From: Ridgeia piscesae
Lineage: Eukaryota > Annelida > Polychaeta > Sabellida > Siboglinidae
DNA: 64,000 nucleotides
Direction: 5' to 3'
NCBI GenBank assembly: GCA_025642075.2
Contig: JAODUO010000425.1
Coordinates: 248,001-312,000 of the forward strand
This document shows positions 40,610 to 53,686 of the stretch, in pieces (position 1 is the first letter of the stretch; each line of letters opens with the position of its first letter). The notes under the pieces are model-generated. The model had not been told where the DNA came from and did not search any database. It was given only the letters and a program-made list of their open reading frames with translations. Both the position numbers and the translations under genes were made by a program.

Positions 40610-42300
40610 CGAGAGTTGGGTCCATCAGGCACTAACCAGGGTTTTGTTAAGAGCCGGGACCCGGGTAATTTACCTGGTACAAAGGCACATATACCTGGCT
40701 ATATCGTAGACAAAGGCAGACTATTGTATCACTAACATCGGCTGAATGACAACCTGCTTTTGTGTTACTCTTAGAGACAGCTGAAGGGCATAAATAAGTC
40801 GGTGTTCATTGAAGATTACAACTTGTAAGTTGTAACCCTCCAGTCACCACAGTTTGTAGCAAATGATCTGCCCTAGAGGAAAGATCGATAAATACATCAG
40901 GCCTGGAGAAGAGATCAGCAAACTCCCTGCTCCTCATGGAGATGTCAGCAACGTGTCCCAGCATGTTTGGGGGACAGGTCACAGCATGCACCTCATGGAG
41001 AGGTCAGCAACGTGTCCCAGCATGTTTGGGGGACATGTCACAGCATGCACCTCATGGAGAAGTCAGCAACGTGTCCCAAAATGTTTGGGAAACAGCTCAC
41101 AAGACGACAGATGTTTATGAGAGAGTTGTCAGTAGAATAACAAACAACAACATGAAATAACATGTGAACATTCTATTATTACCAAAGTTTTACTCAACTG
41201 TTTAGTTTACACAGCCAATGCAGGGTAACTCCTTGGCTTGCCACCATGTTATGTATGGTAGCCTTATGTTGGCTGTCGCATTTGTTCTGGCCATATGGAA
41301 CCTGTCTACCTGCCTCTGCCTGTCTGATAACAAAACAGGGGGCTCAGTATCTTTGTCATCATCAGATGTTGGATAAATTCTGCAGGTTTCTTTTTAATTA
41401 TAGGGGTTTGAAAATCATCATCACTACAAAGATAATTATGCCATCTAATATGTAGTTGCATGTCGAAAAAGTTCGGCATACTTTTTAATTGATAGGGGTT
41501 TTTAAATTGTCACCAGTTGTGTGCCACATATTAGCATTTCATTACGTCGTACGTATGAGCAGGCAATCTATTTATGCGACATGCTGAAACAATATAACAC
41601 AATTTCTGAATGTATTAGCATGGGGATTGGGAAGGCCTTTTCTCCCCAAGCATTGCTGGGTAGCTTGGCTAGTTGTTTATAATTATTATTTACTATTTTT
41701 ATGAATTATTATTTCATAGCAAATTGTTCTATCTCTGGTGGGTTTGTGATCCCTCCTCAGGGTTGGCACGTTTCCTGTCCCTCCTACACCCACACTGCCA
41801 CCCAACCCTCTCTGGTGGGTGTGTGATCCCTCCTACACCCACACTGCCACCCAACCCTCTCTGGTGGGTTTCATCTCACTCAAATTCTAAACTTAGTGAT
41901 GAAAACATCAAACAACCAATTAGTGGACTTCAAATCACATGTAGGCCTCAATGTACAAGTGAGCCACACATTACAAGTCAAGTGGGCCACACATTACAAG
42001 TCAAGTGGGCCACACATTACAAGTCAAGTGGGCCACACACTACAAGTGAGCCACACATTACAAGTCAAGTGGGCCACACATTACAAGTCAAGTGGGCCAC
42101 ACACTACAAGTGAGCCACACATTACAAGTCAAGTGGGCCACACATTAAAAGTGGGCCACACATTAAAAGTGGGCCACACACTACAAGTGGGCCACACATT
42201 ACAAGTGGGCCACACATTACAAGTCAAGTGGGCCACACATTAAAAGTGGGCCACACATTACAAGTATCAAGTAAACTGACAGCTCTTTCCTGGTGTAAGG
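40610..42300. repeat. Mixed intron 1 sequence with three small arrays
   Basis: 40925-41100: about 60-bp unit with gtcagcaacgtgtcccagca, three units. 41735-41875: ccctctctggtgggt repeats, three units. 41955-42265: 13-24-bp unit agtgggccacacattacaag, about fourteen units. The rest is unique, AT-rich DNA without exons. Confidence 0.85.
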
Positions 42301-42510
42301 TACAGTTTAGACTTCAGTCACACCAACATGTCCACCTCTCTCTGACTCGGTGACCAGTCAGTGACAGTGGCCATTATGCAGGTGGCAATGTGTGACAACA
42401 TCTTGGTGCAAATAAAGGGTAACACCCCAACTAACTAGGTCACCCCACTGCCTTGCTGGATTAGTTACCCAGGCAGAACAGGGTGAAAACTAAAATACTC
42501 AGTCACCCAC

Positions 42511-42540
42511 CTGATCAGAAGGGTCCATTGTGGGGTACAT
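42511..42540 (-). CDS. STK24: Candidate coding exon 1 of the GCK-III kinase
   Basis: Reads MYPTMDPSDQ and ends at a CAG|gtgggt donor in phase 0, which fits the phase-0 start of exon 2. A short N-terminal peptide before the conserved DPEAIFTKLERIG is the usual arrangement in GCK-III kinases, whose N-termini vary in sequence. A CCAAT and NRF1-like promoter region lies about 0.7 kb upstream. The exon is tiny, so the call rests on position, the ATG, the donor and the phase. A longer alternative first coding exon may exist at 46233-45748. Confidence 0.55.
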
Positions 42541-42544
42541 AGTG

Positions 42545-43200
42545 ACTGGGGTATTAGCCCTAGAAGGGAGAAGTCTACTGTTGTTGCTCCTCACACAACG
42601 TCCTAGTTGAGTCAGTTCATTCACCACACCTTAGAGGTTCTAGTCACCAAGTCAACGGAGCGTGTCCGGGGGTGGACACAAAAGTCTAACCTGGCACGAG
42701 TGACATGGAACCAGGAACCAGTGACTGTGTCACCGGTGACAGGTGACTGTCAGTTTGCCAGTGGACACCACCAGGCGGCATAAAGGTGCGAGTAAAAAGA
42801 ATGTTACTTCCACAAGTAGTCTTTGATTGACCTGACACAGCCAGAGAGACCTGAGACCCAGTAGAAGACAGCTGGTCACATGAGGGTTGACCAGTGACCA
42901 CACCTGCCTGTGTCCAGCCTTGAAATGTAATGATAATACACTGAACATGCCCAGGGTAGAAAACTTCAAACTGAGAAAATCGCATTTGAAGTTCGCGGTC
43001 ACGCAAGTACATGATCGAGTGCGTTGTCATTCCTAATTCAGCTGTTTTTCTTCTATTTCACCTTCTGGTGTATTCTAAACCCCCTCCCAAGTTGCGCTTA
43101 TTGTCAAAGATATGTCTTGCAAGTTTTTTTTATGGTTATCGTAACATAATTCGAGTATTTAGCAGTGTTTCGTTGCAGCGATCCGATCGATTCTACTTGT
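42545..43200. other. 5' flank or UTR of the GCK-III gene
   Basis: Non-repetitive, no convincing coding exon. It would hold the 5' UTR if 42540 is the start codon. Confidence 0.4.
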
Positions 43201-43214
43201 TTACGGCTAGCGAG

Positions 43215-43253
43215 TGCGCACTGCACATGCGTTCGCAGCTTTAAGCCAATCAG
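43215..43253. promoter_or_regulatory. NRF1-like half-sites and CCAAT box, likely GCK-III promoter region
   Basis: tgcgcactgcacatgcg (43215-43231) holds two NRF1-type half-sites, and agccaatcag (43244-43253) is a CCAAT box. The stretch is less AT-rich and has more CpG than its surroundings, and lies about 0.7 kb upstream of the GCK-III exon 1 candidate. Assignment as its promoter is inference. Confidence 0.35.
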
Positions 43254-43259
43254 GGGATC

Positions 43260-45640
43260 GTTATCAGCTGTGCCTGACAACTGGTGACGTTTCTTTACAG
43301 ATAGGTCTCTTAGTTAAACGTTCCTTTTGGCTAAAATTGACATAATTGGGGATTTCCTCTGGCAGATTCAGACAGTGGACATGCTGGGCTTTCCCGTAGT
43401 ACCAAATATGTGCGCCATGCGGCAAGGGAAACCCCGAAGAATGCGATTCGAACAAGTGCGATTTATCGGTTTTGTTTTACCAAATTCATGCGTGAAATGT
43501 TACGTAGCTTTTCTAAAAAGGTAGTAAAATGTACTAAATAGTAATATAAATGGCAAATATGCATTGACAGTGTCAATGCATATTTGATAGAAAAGACATT
43601 AAAGTGTGCTTTGGTTACGAAAAGTCAAAATCGTTAAATATCGCCGTGCAATGTTTATGTGGTGTTTTCTCGAAATCAAGTTTGCTGACATGTGACTCAT
43701 TTCGTTAGAACAGGTCACAAATAAACAGTGCAATATGGCCTTCTGTTTCACCCATACCCACATCACCGTTCACCACAATTCACAATGTTGTTAATGCCCA
43801 CCTGCTTGTATTGTATCATATCCACCAGTCCAGCACACAATGTTAACAAATACAAATGCCACAAAATGGGCAGAAAGTTGCTGCGAATTCTTCACTTTGA
43901 AGTGACCGTTGCATTCTCTGGTGTTTGTCGTTGGGCTGTGTTTAGTCAGCAGCAACAGAATAGCTCCCCAAATTTCTCATTCTTTTCCAGTATTTTACAT
44001 GGCAAAACTTTTCCTATTCATGGGGGCTGATATGTTTTAAACATTACCAAAATGTAGGAAGATGAGCACAGAACCATATTATATTTTTAATGATTAAATT
44101 TTTTTTGACATCTTTGGCACTGGTCACTCTCAAATGACGTTTGGTTTGACTCGCTCCTGTCTAATCAATGTAGTTTCTAATTTGTCCTATTTACTTCATG
44201 AATTTAAGACATTTGTGCATGAAAATAACAATATGGTACCCTATTATATCGGGTGGGTATAATATAATAACAAGCATCAACAGATCATTTGTATGCGTCT
44301 TTGAAATACCAAGTGAAATAAAATTACAACTATTTAAAACCAACTAAATAATTTCAAATCCGACACTGTTCATCTTCATTCATATTCATGAAGTATTGAC
44401 GCACAAATCCACACTCACCCTGCTGACGAATCTCATTATTTCCACATCCAAACTAAAAAACGTTACATGTTACGATGTACATGCAAATGAATGATGCAAT
44501 CACTTTGAATGAGATTTTTATGTGGCTTCAGCAAATTGAATTGCTCGGTGTAGCAAACAGACAAGTACCAGCACATTCACGGACATTCCCCATTACACAT
44601 TACTATGCCATTTTTAATGTTTTATTGGTTATAAATTGTTTTAATTAAATTTCCTTTTTATTTCAATCATGCACACAAATAATTTGTTTATGTATGTTAA
44701 ACATATTTTGATTTTTTTTAATTTAATTTCCGTTTTTATTTCAAACACGCATACAAATATTTTTTTATATATATTAAACATATTGTGATTTTTGTTTTAA
44801 TTTAATTTCGTTTTATTTCAAACACGCATACAAATAATTTGTTTATGTATATTAAACATATTGTGATTTTTGCACAGAAATGTAATTTAATGCAATAAAT
44901 CAGAAAAAAAATTGAAACTTTACACTGTTTAGATTGAAATGAGTCTAACCAACTGCAGATGGAGAGTAATGGCGGTGGCCAGTGCCAAAGATGACAAAGT
45001 TTGAAAATAAAATCATTGTCACATATCTTCTAAATGGTACGTTCTTATGTTTGGGCAATGGTTATTCAAGTGTGTCAGTCCCTTTTAAGCTTTAACACAC
45101 CACACCCGGTACATAAACATTCAGAAAGGCCACATTATGGGGAGAAACGTAAACAGAGAAAACTGTGAAGAGCAGATCAAATTTGGCAAGCTTTACAGTC
45201 ACCTTCACTTTCATTTCAATCACACAGAATCACAGTTTTCCATTGTCAAAGGCATACCAACAGAGCCTAAAAGATGGTACATGACATCTAAATTACATCC
45301 ATAAACTACCGGTTATTTCCTGTGCTGATGGTTGAGGCTGCGAAGAAGCGTGCAGTAATGGCAATGTAGATCATCAATTTAAATTGAGAACTGATCGTAA
45401 TACGTAGAAAACAAGAAACCAATTTGAGCACCAGCCATAACAGAGATGATGAACTTCGGGTAACATTGAGGCTGAGGAAACGAGGCCTTTATGTTAACAC
45501 ACATGTTAACTTACATCTCAGTCGAGATGTGTACTGTGCGAAATAAACTATAAACACATGACATTCATTTTCAAAGCATAATTGACAATAAAATCATGAT
45601 TTCTTATGACATTTTGCCCCTATTTTTTCTCCTCCAGTGA
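43260..45640. repeat. AT-rich DNA with a three-copy 75-bp repeat
   Basis: 44610-44875 has three copies of an AT-rich block including aacacgcatacaaata and ttaaacatattgtgattttt. The remainder is unique, without recognised genes. Confidence 0.7.
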
Positions 45641-45747
45641 CATTCCTACCCGTCCAAAACAGATTTTACCCATCCACAAGATGGGTGGAAGTCTACATAC
45701 ACTATGCCTGGGAAACACTGCCTCCAGACAGACAACACTACGCTTAC

Positions 45748-46233
45748 CAGTCGTCTAACCGCTCTCGAAACGACTTGTGACGCCTTCTGGGGGTAACCAT
45801 CAAAGGTAGCTCGGCGCTGCAGGAATGACGCCCCCTGGTGAGAGTCTTGTTTTGTGTTGTCATGGCAACTGTGTGCACGGCAGAGCGTGGCTGCATGCTC
45901 CACCTCATGGTGCATCTCACGGTAGATGACAGGCTTTGTAGTGCGCACTCGTACCACGGCACCACCAGCACCACTCGCTTCACGGCGCGACATCCCAGCA
46001 TGCACCGCTGGTCGCTTCCCATCATGCACCAGTTGTTGCTCTAATGGCCGCTTCCTATGTTGCGCTGACAAAGGTGAAGGTGAGTAGTGGTTGAAGACAG
46101 ACGCCACAATTGGCGGGGATGGCAGGCGCTGCACATTGACGTAACATCGCGCCACATGTGAGGGTGGCGACACCTGGAGGTATCCATTGGAACTATATGG
46201 CGCAGCACCGTTCAATGGTGGCTGGTCTCGCAT
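45748..46233 (-). CDS. Unassigned coding exon, possible alternative N-terminus
   Basis: 162 codons from an ATG (MRDQPPLNGAAPYSSNG) to a CTG|gtaagc donor in phase 0. Contains RLPSPPIVASVFNHYSPSP, HRKRPLEQQLVHDGKRP and a less biased C-terminal part ending KASQVVSRAVRRL. I do not recognise the family. It lies upstream of the GCK-III gene on the same strand, and its phase would allow splicing to exon 2 (33295). It could therefore be an alternative long N-terminus of that kinase or the first exon of another gene. A CTCF-like motif lies inside it. It could also be a chance open frame. Confidence 0.45.
45828..45842 (-). promoter_or_regulatory. CTCF-like motif inside the unassigned exon
   Basis: On the minus strand, CACCAGGGGGCG followed by TC. 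Same core as at 26144 in the opposite orientation; the two would be a divergent or convergent pair flanking the GCK-III kinase-domain exons. Sequence match only. Confidence 0.35.
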
Positions 46234-46239
46234 AGTTGA

Positions 46240-47430
46240 CAAACATCTATGGTCTCGTGACCATGTGCATGTCGCAAGTGTCCAAGTGTCACTGCTCTAG
46301 CATCCAATGTGACATGTTACAAGTGTCCTGATGTCTTAAGTCTAAGTAAGTCCTACTGTCTAACGCGACATGTCGCAAGTGTCACTGCTCTAGCATCTCG
46401 TGTGACATCTTACAAGTGTACTGATGTCCTAAGTCCACTGTACTGTCTAACGCGACATGTGACACGTGCAGATGACAGAACAACTCCAACTTGTGAGTAG
46501 AGACAGAGACTGAGAGAGAGAGAGAAAGAGAGACTGCCGAGACAGACATCAGATGGACACTGTGACCCTGGCTGGGCAGTAGCCTATGTCACTTCTGTCC
46601 CTCAGTCCATTCTCACCAGTTAGCATCCCGTCCTAGACTGACCAGCCTCACTGACCAGTGACCACCTCCTGCTGACCAAACAATACCCTGCGTGAAGATG
46701 TCAAGCTTGTGTCCAGTGTCACATTCGTACTGTCACCGCTGCACTGTCACTGCCGCGTGTCCTGTCTCGAGACAGAGAGAGAGCGAGGGACGTGTTCCAG
46801 TGACAAACATCATACACTGTACAAATCATCAGAGTTGCTGCAGACACAGCCTGTCACCCCTCGCACTCTCCATGTGGTACAACCAACAATCACTGGACCA
46901 GTCCATTTTGACACAAAGATTGGGAGCCCGGGGTGATCAGGTGACAGTTACAGGTGTGAACTATCAGCCACACCCAACACGTGTATCATATGTATCATGT
47001 ATCATATGTATCATGATGACACGAGTGATCTACACCAGACCTGTCCTCCAGACTGCTACAGGGACTTCATCTCCATCTAAAACATCATCTCCTTCTTCAC
47101 ATCCCTTCTGTCAGTTTCATCCCCCTTCAGATGATTTAATCTCCTTCTTCATCCCCCTTTCATCTGACTTCATCTCACTCCCTTCATCTGTTTCCCTTCT
47201 GTTTACTTCATCTCCCTCCCATCAGTTGACTTAATTTCCCTCCCTTCAGATGACTTAATCTCCCTTCCTTCAGTTGACTTCATCTCCTTCCTTCAGATGA
47301 CTTCATTTCCTTCCCTTCAGATGACCTCATTTCCCTCCCGTCAGACGTGTAAGTCTATCAACTATGTTATCTATATACGTGTTGAGAAATACAAAATAAT
47401 CAATGCATACACAAGTGTGACACAGATTTT
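46240..47430. repeat. Mixed sequence with pyrimidine-rich repeats
   Basis: 46300-46460 repeats the gacatgt.acaagtgt motif. 46975-47020 repeats gtatcatatgtatcatg. 47090-47345 is a degenerate cttcatctccctcccttcag repeat. No gene recognised. Confidence 0.7.
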
Positions 47431-47431
47431 T

Positions 47432-47748
47432 AAATAATAATAATAATAATAATGCTTTATTGCCATATTCAACATACATTATATGATGAATTGGAATGTA
47501 GTCTGGCGTTGACTCATATAGTGCCTATACAATAAAATGAAATATGGCAAATAAATATAAGATATAAATTATATATATAAATATACATTGTACATAATTT
47601 GTTCTTTAAAATGTTTTTTTTTATAATAAATAAATAAAGACACAATTAAAATAATAGATTATCTATTTAACAATAATTGTGGTGTAAACTAGTTAATAAA
47701 TAAATAAATATATATATATAAAATGTCCTTTAAAATTGTTTAATATAT

Positions 47749-47779
<31 letters not shown>

Positions 47780-48290
47780 GAATAAATTATCTTCTAAAAA
47801 TATAATTTAAATTAGTAAACATACATTATAAGAGCACTAAATATCATTTAAAATTATATTTACAATTACAATTGAATTGAATGCGTCCAATTTTGTTTAA
47901 AAATATATTGATACAATTATTAAGTTAAGCTAAAATTTCAGGAGAAGAGAAGATTGTTGCTCAGCACCACCGATCCGCTACTGAGAATAGGTACACCCAC
48001 ACCCCACACGCGTACGACTCAGCCATACCAACCAGCGCCAGAAAAATAACAATTCCGCCAGAGCGGCGAAAACAGCCAAGTTTCCAGGGTCTTTACATCT
48101 ACGTTCTAAATTTCATTCCTGATAAGGCTACTACGGCACTTGGGTAAAAACTATTTCTAAAGCGATTTGTTTTTGTACGGATGCATCTATAGCGTTTGCC
48201 TGACAGTAATAGATCGAAAAGATAATGGGCGGGGTGAGTTTGGTCTGAGATAATTTTGCAGGCTCTTTTCACTTCATCTATCAAACTGAC
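47432..48290 (-). mobile_element. 5'-truncated LINE 3' end
   Basis: The minus-strand frame 48284-48099 reads SDQTHPAHYLFDLLLSGKRY then RTKTNRFRNSFYPSAVVAL. This is the characteristic C-terminus (HPL..F..L.SGRRYR....T.R...SF.PSA) of Jockey/CR1-like non-LTR retrotransposons. An AT-rich 3' UTR follows, containing an expanded TA tract and ending in a trinucleotide tail seen on the plus strand as (taa)n at 47434-47455. 5'-truncated, no full ORF. Confidence 0.72.
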
Positions 48291-48645
48291 ATTGTCTCTT
48301 TCTGACTGACATCATGTCACTAAAACTAACATAAATCTCCTTCAAGCTGACATCATCTAACTCAAACTGACATAATCTCCTTCAAGTTGACATCATCACC
48401 TTTCAACTGAGTACTGACATCATCTCCTTCCAACTGAGTACTGACATCATCTCCTTCCAACTGAGCACTGACATCATCTCCTTTCAACTGAGTACTGTCA
48501 TCATCTCCTTTCAACTGAGTACTGACATCATCTCCTTTCAACTGAGTACTGACATTGTCTCCTTCCAACTGAGTACTGACATCATCTCCTTTCAACTGAG
48601 TACTGACATCATCTCCTTCCAACTGACATCATCTCCTTCCAACTG
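48290..48645. repeat. 27-bp minisatellite
   Basis: Core gacatcatctcctttcaact plus gagtact, about twelve units; begins right at the truncated 5' end of the LINE fragment. Confidence 0.92.
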
Positions 48646-48649
48646 AATA

Positions 48650-51110
48650 CACCCCCACACACCTAGATGGCACAACTCTCCACCATGTAATGATAACTTC
48701 TTGCACAGTGCCATGTCCGGTAACAATGTCCAGTGATGCCTACTGATGTGTTGTGATGTCAAGTTTTGTCAACACTAAACATCATGACAATTTGACTCTC
48801 AGACGTTGTTACCCAATCAATGTCAACTTAAAGAACACATTCGCTGTACTGTATATACGGCCCCTGTTGACAATTTTGTTTAATGACAGGTGTGTGACAA
48901 ATCACCTGACAGCAGGGCGTGGTGACAAAACAGTCACACATGACGGCTGCAGGAAACATAATAACTACTGTCTGTCTCCTCCAGCCAATGTGACCGTCTC
49001 CTTCTGTCAGTGTCAGCCAGTATGTGAGGGTCTGGTGTGTCCACTGTCCACCTACCAGGCTACTACAGCTGACAATCAATACAATAATGAGTCAAATCAA
49101 ACAATATTGAGATTACTCATCTATGTCCACCTACCAGGCTACCAGACAATACTACAATGACTGACTAGTGACTACCTCCCTCTATCAAACACTAATGACC
49201 TTTTCAATACAGGAACTTCCTTTTTATTTAAAACTAAATAAACGGCAAAGCGACGTTTTTGTATAGTGCAGTATACGGTCCTTAGGATACCGGCAGAGCT
49301 GTTCAATCAAACACAATATCTTCTTGTCTGGGAAGCCACACTGCAATTACTGCACAGATAGTATTCAAATGTCCACCACTGTCTAGAGCCAGGTACACAT
49401 TCACATATCTGAGTGGACTGGAGGAAAGTGAAAGAACCGTTCACTGTTTGAAATGAAGCAAGCTCAAACCCCAAACTTTAGAGCGTCCACAGTGTTCCAC
49501 TGAACACACATGCATCTTTGAGACGTCCCCTGAAATTCCACAGCACTTATCTAATCTAGTGAAAGCCAGGCAGACCTGGGTCTCTCACAATTGACCCCAT
49601 TCAGGTGCGAACTAACTACACAACTCAAGGTATGCAGATGTCATGCATGACTGCACAACCCGGAGTTGTCATGCATCACTGATCACACATACCTTAACTC
49701 TGTCCACAACAAGACTCGCTTGACTGACCACTGACCATATTCTGATTCACGGGTCACTAGAACTGACCTCAGTGAGTGAAATCTACTTGCGTGAGTGACC
49801 ATTCACATGAGTGACCACTCCCATGAGTCTTGTCTTGTCTTGTCCATATACGGCTGTACTGGCCAACACTCCTGGTGGAGTCAACCGGTCAGGGTTGGGT
49901 GGACATGCTTGTTGGGTTATTAGTCATATATTAAAGCTGATGAGTGATGTGTCCCCTCCTGAGTGACCAGGCATAACAAACAGGAAGTACACTGGTGAAA
50001 TATGTCACCATGTTTAACTTGTCTACTGGACAAGTCAGTGTTTAGATTTACTTCTCTGTCAAAATACAGTCTCATTTAAATTATCTCATTTTAAAATACC
50101 TAGTTTAATTTCATCAACAAGTAAACCCAAACACTGATACATGCATTTACAAACCCATATAGTAATCCAATGGAGTTCTTCTTAAATGATGCGGCACTTT
50201 GCTGTGGAGGGTCACAGGCCTATAACAACTGGGTCATTCCGTGTAAATGCAATCAAACTGTTTACCTATCTCATAGTTAATTTTAATGTACCCATTTGGT
50301 GAAATCCGTCAGCCAATTCTCCTATTCACAACAGTCAAGTAGCGTTTGTGTCACCATCATTTGTTAATCGTCTCCAACATTGAACATGTGTACAATGCAA
50401 GTAATAAATTACCAGTATTGGAAGAATATTTGTTCATGTGTCATGTCCAAAGATACATGGAACTGCCCGTTGACAGCTAAATAGGTTAATTAGTTCAGAC
50501 TACCCTGTGAAATATGAAGATTATTTATTTTTAAGAAGCCATCGCAAAATTTCAATAAAATTTTCAAACTGCCATAATGTAAAAACTACTTTGTTAGAAT
50601 CGCAAAATTTGGGTGATGATTGTGGGTGGGGATGGCAGTTGTGGGATGCGGTGGTCTGGAAGCAGTCTGAATATTGGGATCACAGGGTGTTTCAATCTTG
50701 GTGCCAACCAATCGGTAGTTTGCGACTGGTCACTGTGTCGAAACTAAGACAGTTTTGTTTACTCTACTGGCCTACATGGACCGATTGTGTATGCAGTTAG
50801 CTGGAAATCTGGAATCACTATACTCCCACTGGGGATATCGTTCCCGTTCTGTCGTAACCATGAAAACGACCTCCTACAGGTTACAGCTGCCAAATTTCTC
50901 CTCACATTTAATATGCATACATTTTAGGTTACAAAATTAAATCATCTTAATTCCTTCACAAAACTAACTCACCAAAAATCGCGACATCATCAGCAGCAGC
51001 AATGCAAAGCTCAGTGATTACTGTTACACTGTTATCAGGTGGTTTCCTCCAAACAACCCAAACTTGGGCTAACACAGGAGTTGTCCTTCTATAGAATTTA
51101 TGAGTCCACC
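48650..51110. other. Unique intergenic DNA
   Basis: No repeat array and no convincing exon; open frames present are short and lack homology I recognise. Confidence 0.5.
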
Positions 51111-51250
51111 CCATGTGTGGAATCTTTTACTTCCCCTGTCATAGACACCAGATAGAAGTAACCACCGGCTTTTTTGGTTGTGTCTCTTCTGAAAGATATA
51201 CCCGGTAGGGAAATGTGTGGTGAACAAAATTGCCTAATTATTGAAACGGC

Positions 51251-51320
51251 GATAGGTGGGATTGAACCACCATCCCCTCGATTGACAATCCATCACTCTA
51301 CCACACGAACACCGCTCCCC
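51251..51320 (-). mobile_element. tRNA-derived SINE-like remnant
   Basis: On the minus strand: a box A-like TGTGGTAGAGTG, an anticodon-arm-like GGATTGTCAATC (GTC, Asp-like), and a box B-like GGTTCAATCCC. Acceptor-stem ends do not pair, so this is not an intact tRNA gene. The element body probably extends towards 51120. Family not identified. Confidence 0.5.
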
Positions 51321-51324
51321 ACAT

Positions 51325-53340
51325 GTTGCTACATAAACAAGCTTCAATAAGCTTTGATTAACTGAAGGTTTTATCCTAACCCTAACTAACACTAAATTGA
51401 CCTTAATAAATAATCAATACCTTGACACGATACTGGTATTATGGGAATCAGAGACAGAGCTATGCACAGTCACAGCTGATTGTGTCGAGTTTGAACTGTG
51501 AATTCTATCTGTTTCAGTAATGTGATTTTATTTTCGAACCGTGTTCGTGCACATGTAAATAAAAGGTGTGACAATGTGCACATTTGGGAGCTGTAGGTTG
51601 TCATTTTCATGGTTAGGTCAGAAGGCAAAAGATCGGCCTCACTGGCGTTAACATCCGAAAATGGACACACCAAAAACTAGCCGGTCCAACTACCTGGTAG
51701 TGAAGAACAGAAACAAGTCAAGTTATGGCAGAAGTCAACTTACCGCGTCTGTAAATGCCATGCTGATATGTCGGTGTCCACACACGTTTGTGAAATGTTC
51801 AACTGGCGTTAGCGTATATCGCAGTAACGAAATTACCGTATGTCAAATAAAGCTAGATTTGTAAATATCTTTACAGTGACGTTATTGTTGTGGCCCTTAG
51901 CCTTAGGCTTATTCGGACGTTCACTATCAGTCACTATTACAAATGTTTGGAAGTACGACTTTCAAACCAGGACGTTGCCGCTACCTGTGTGATCAGCCAG
52001 TATAATATGATTTCACTTAATGATAAACGAAACTATACGTCGCTGCTTATTATTTACAAAATATTAGCTGTATTGGAAATTGACGCCCTTTCGTAGCCTG
52101 TCAAGCCGAACAGTCGAAACCCCAATCGTTCTGCGCCATATTGGAATGATTCCTGCGGACTAACATCCGGTAAAAGAAATAGTTCGCAATAAAATAGCAA
52201 TATTTCATTCCCAGTTCTTAATAATAATTCTAGATTTCGGCATATTTGTATTACCTGATTCACAGTACATTAACTGGTTATGCATATAGACTTCTAAAAT
52301 AAGCTACCATAGAACTAACCAAAAGCGTATTAATACAGTATGTGGTGTAATAAAGCTGTGTATATTTTACGAACCGTACTCTGCAGAGGGTACATGCGAA
52401 CAAATTGACATATAGGTCAAAATGGACAAAATAATTGATTCTATTAATAATAATTTTTCACTTTTTCTGAAATATTACGTCCGTTACAGTGGTAACAGCT
52501 AAATATCTAGTATCATTCAAAATACGATTAGACAAATTCTGGCACAACCAGGATATTAATTGTGTATGACTTTGAAGCACCGTTAAGAATTACTAACAAT
52601 AGAACCGGAACACGCGATCTTATATTAATAGATTATGAAAACGAAGAGCTGATCACAGAGGAACACAGGATCCTACGATCAGAACCGTCCTAAGTTTATT
52701 AAGATATACACTATGGATGGCATGGGCACTATAATCACACGGTGTAACATTTTATGCCGTTAAATTTAAACAAAAGCTTGACAAATTCACCTCTAAAATC
52801 TACGTGCTAAATCTCAATCAAGCATTCCAACCAATAATAAAAACAGACAGTTAGAAAAGTCATGCATACCAAAAGAGATCTTGAACAACAAATCCAAAAT
52901 TTCGCAACAATTAATTAAGACACGTAGCTGCTTCAAAAACTGCCTTGTATCTTCACTGTGTAGATTAAATAGCCGATCACGTGAAACAGTGCGAACTGCG
53001 AAGTCACATAGATTTATTACATTGAGACGTTAGAACACGATATTAATTCATTAATACGAATGTTTACAGGGAATAAAAAAGGTTAACAGACACGACATAG
53101 CCGTACCAGCCACTTTAATTATGGGGTCGTAATTAATGTATATATGCGTGTATGTGCGTATGTGTAAATGTCCTAAAAAGTGAACAATTAATAAATATTG
53201 GGTAAGACAAAATCACCGCTGATTTTTTATTTCTGACTATATCATATATTCAGGTATAATGTCAGCGTTAAAACGAAGCATATATTTGGGAGTTTACAGA
53301 AACAAAATACAAAGTGATTTTTATTATTTCCACTTTTTGC
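51325..53340. other. Unique AT-rich intergenic DNA
   Basis: No array, exon or element recognised. Confidence 0.5.
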
Positions 53341-53346
53341 ATGTCT

Positions 53347-53361
53347 AGCGCCATCTATTGG
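53347..53361 (-). promoter_or_regulatory. CTCF-like motif
   Basis: CCAATAGATGGCGCT on the minus strand, containing the AGATGGCGC core. About 0.9 kb upstream of MAP4K4. Sequence match only. Confidence 0.3.
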
Positions 53362-53578
53362 TTCACTTTATTTACGTATATTTGGGCTTATATGTTCTTT
53401 TCTTACACAAATAAAGAATCTGGAAGTAAATGACAGAACTAAAAGTTAGGAAAATATAGGACGTTACAGTTATAATTTATTATAGTCATAAAATATCGAG
53501 TGGCGCTTTACCAGCCTGTACAGTGTCATTGACAAAAAGGTCGTAGCTAGGAGACAATATACTGAGTTTAAACTGTAG

Positions 53579-53686
53579 TCACGTCTTGGCTTTCTGCTCC
53601 GTCTCAGTTTCTTCCTCAAATAATGAGTATAATTTTTCTGTCGCTGGACCTGATATAAAATCACCTTTAGTCAGATCTATCGTACA
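53579..53686 (-). CDS. Possible 3'-terminal coding exon of an unknown gene
   Basis: After a ttgctcacag acceptor the frame reads CTIDLTKGDFISGPATEKLY and ends SLFEEETETEQKAKT-stop. An AATAAA signal follows on the same strand at 53481-53476. The acidic, non-repetitive end looks protein-like, but I find no convincing upstream exon between here and the MAP4K4 start at 54269. Could be a small gene antisense to the MAP4K4 promoter or a chance ORF. Confidence 0.22.
   Translation of the reverse strand, partial: CTIDLTKGDFISGPATEKLYSLFEEETETEQKAKT

Noticed and set aside
36814..40632. Very long overlapping open frames (600-800 codons) on the minus strand
   Set aside because: The 34-bp unit contains no stop in several frames, so three frames stay open at once. 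Not proteins.
43728..44030. Plus-strand open frame of 100 codons
   Set aside because: No splice sites, family motif or biased composition to support it.
51251..51320. Functional tRNA-Asp gene
   Set aside because: A and B boxes and a GTC-like loop are present, but the acceptor stem does not pair and there is no clear 3' terminator; better read as a SINE remnant.
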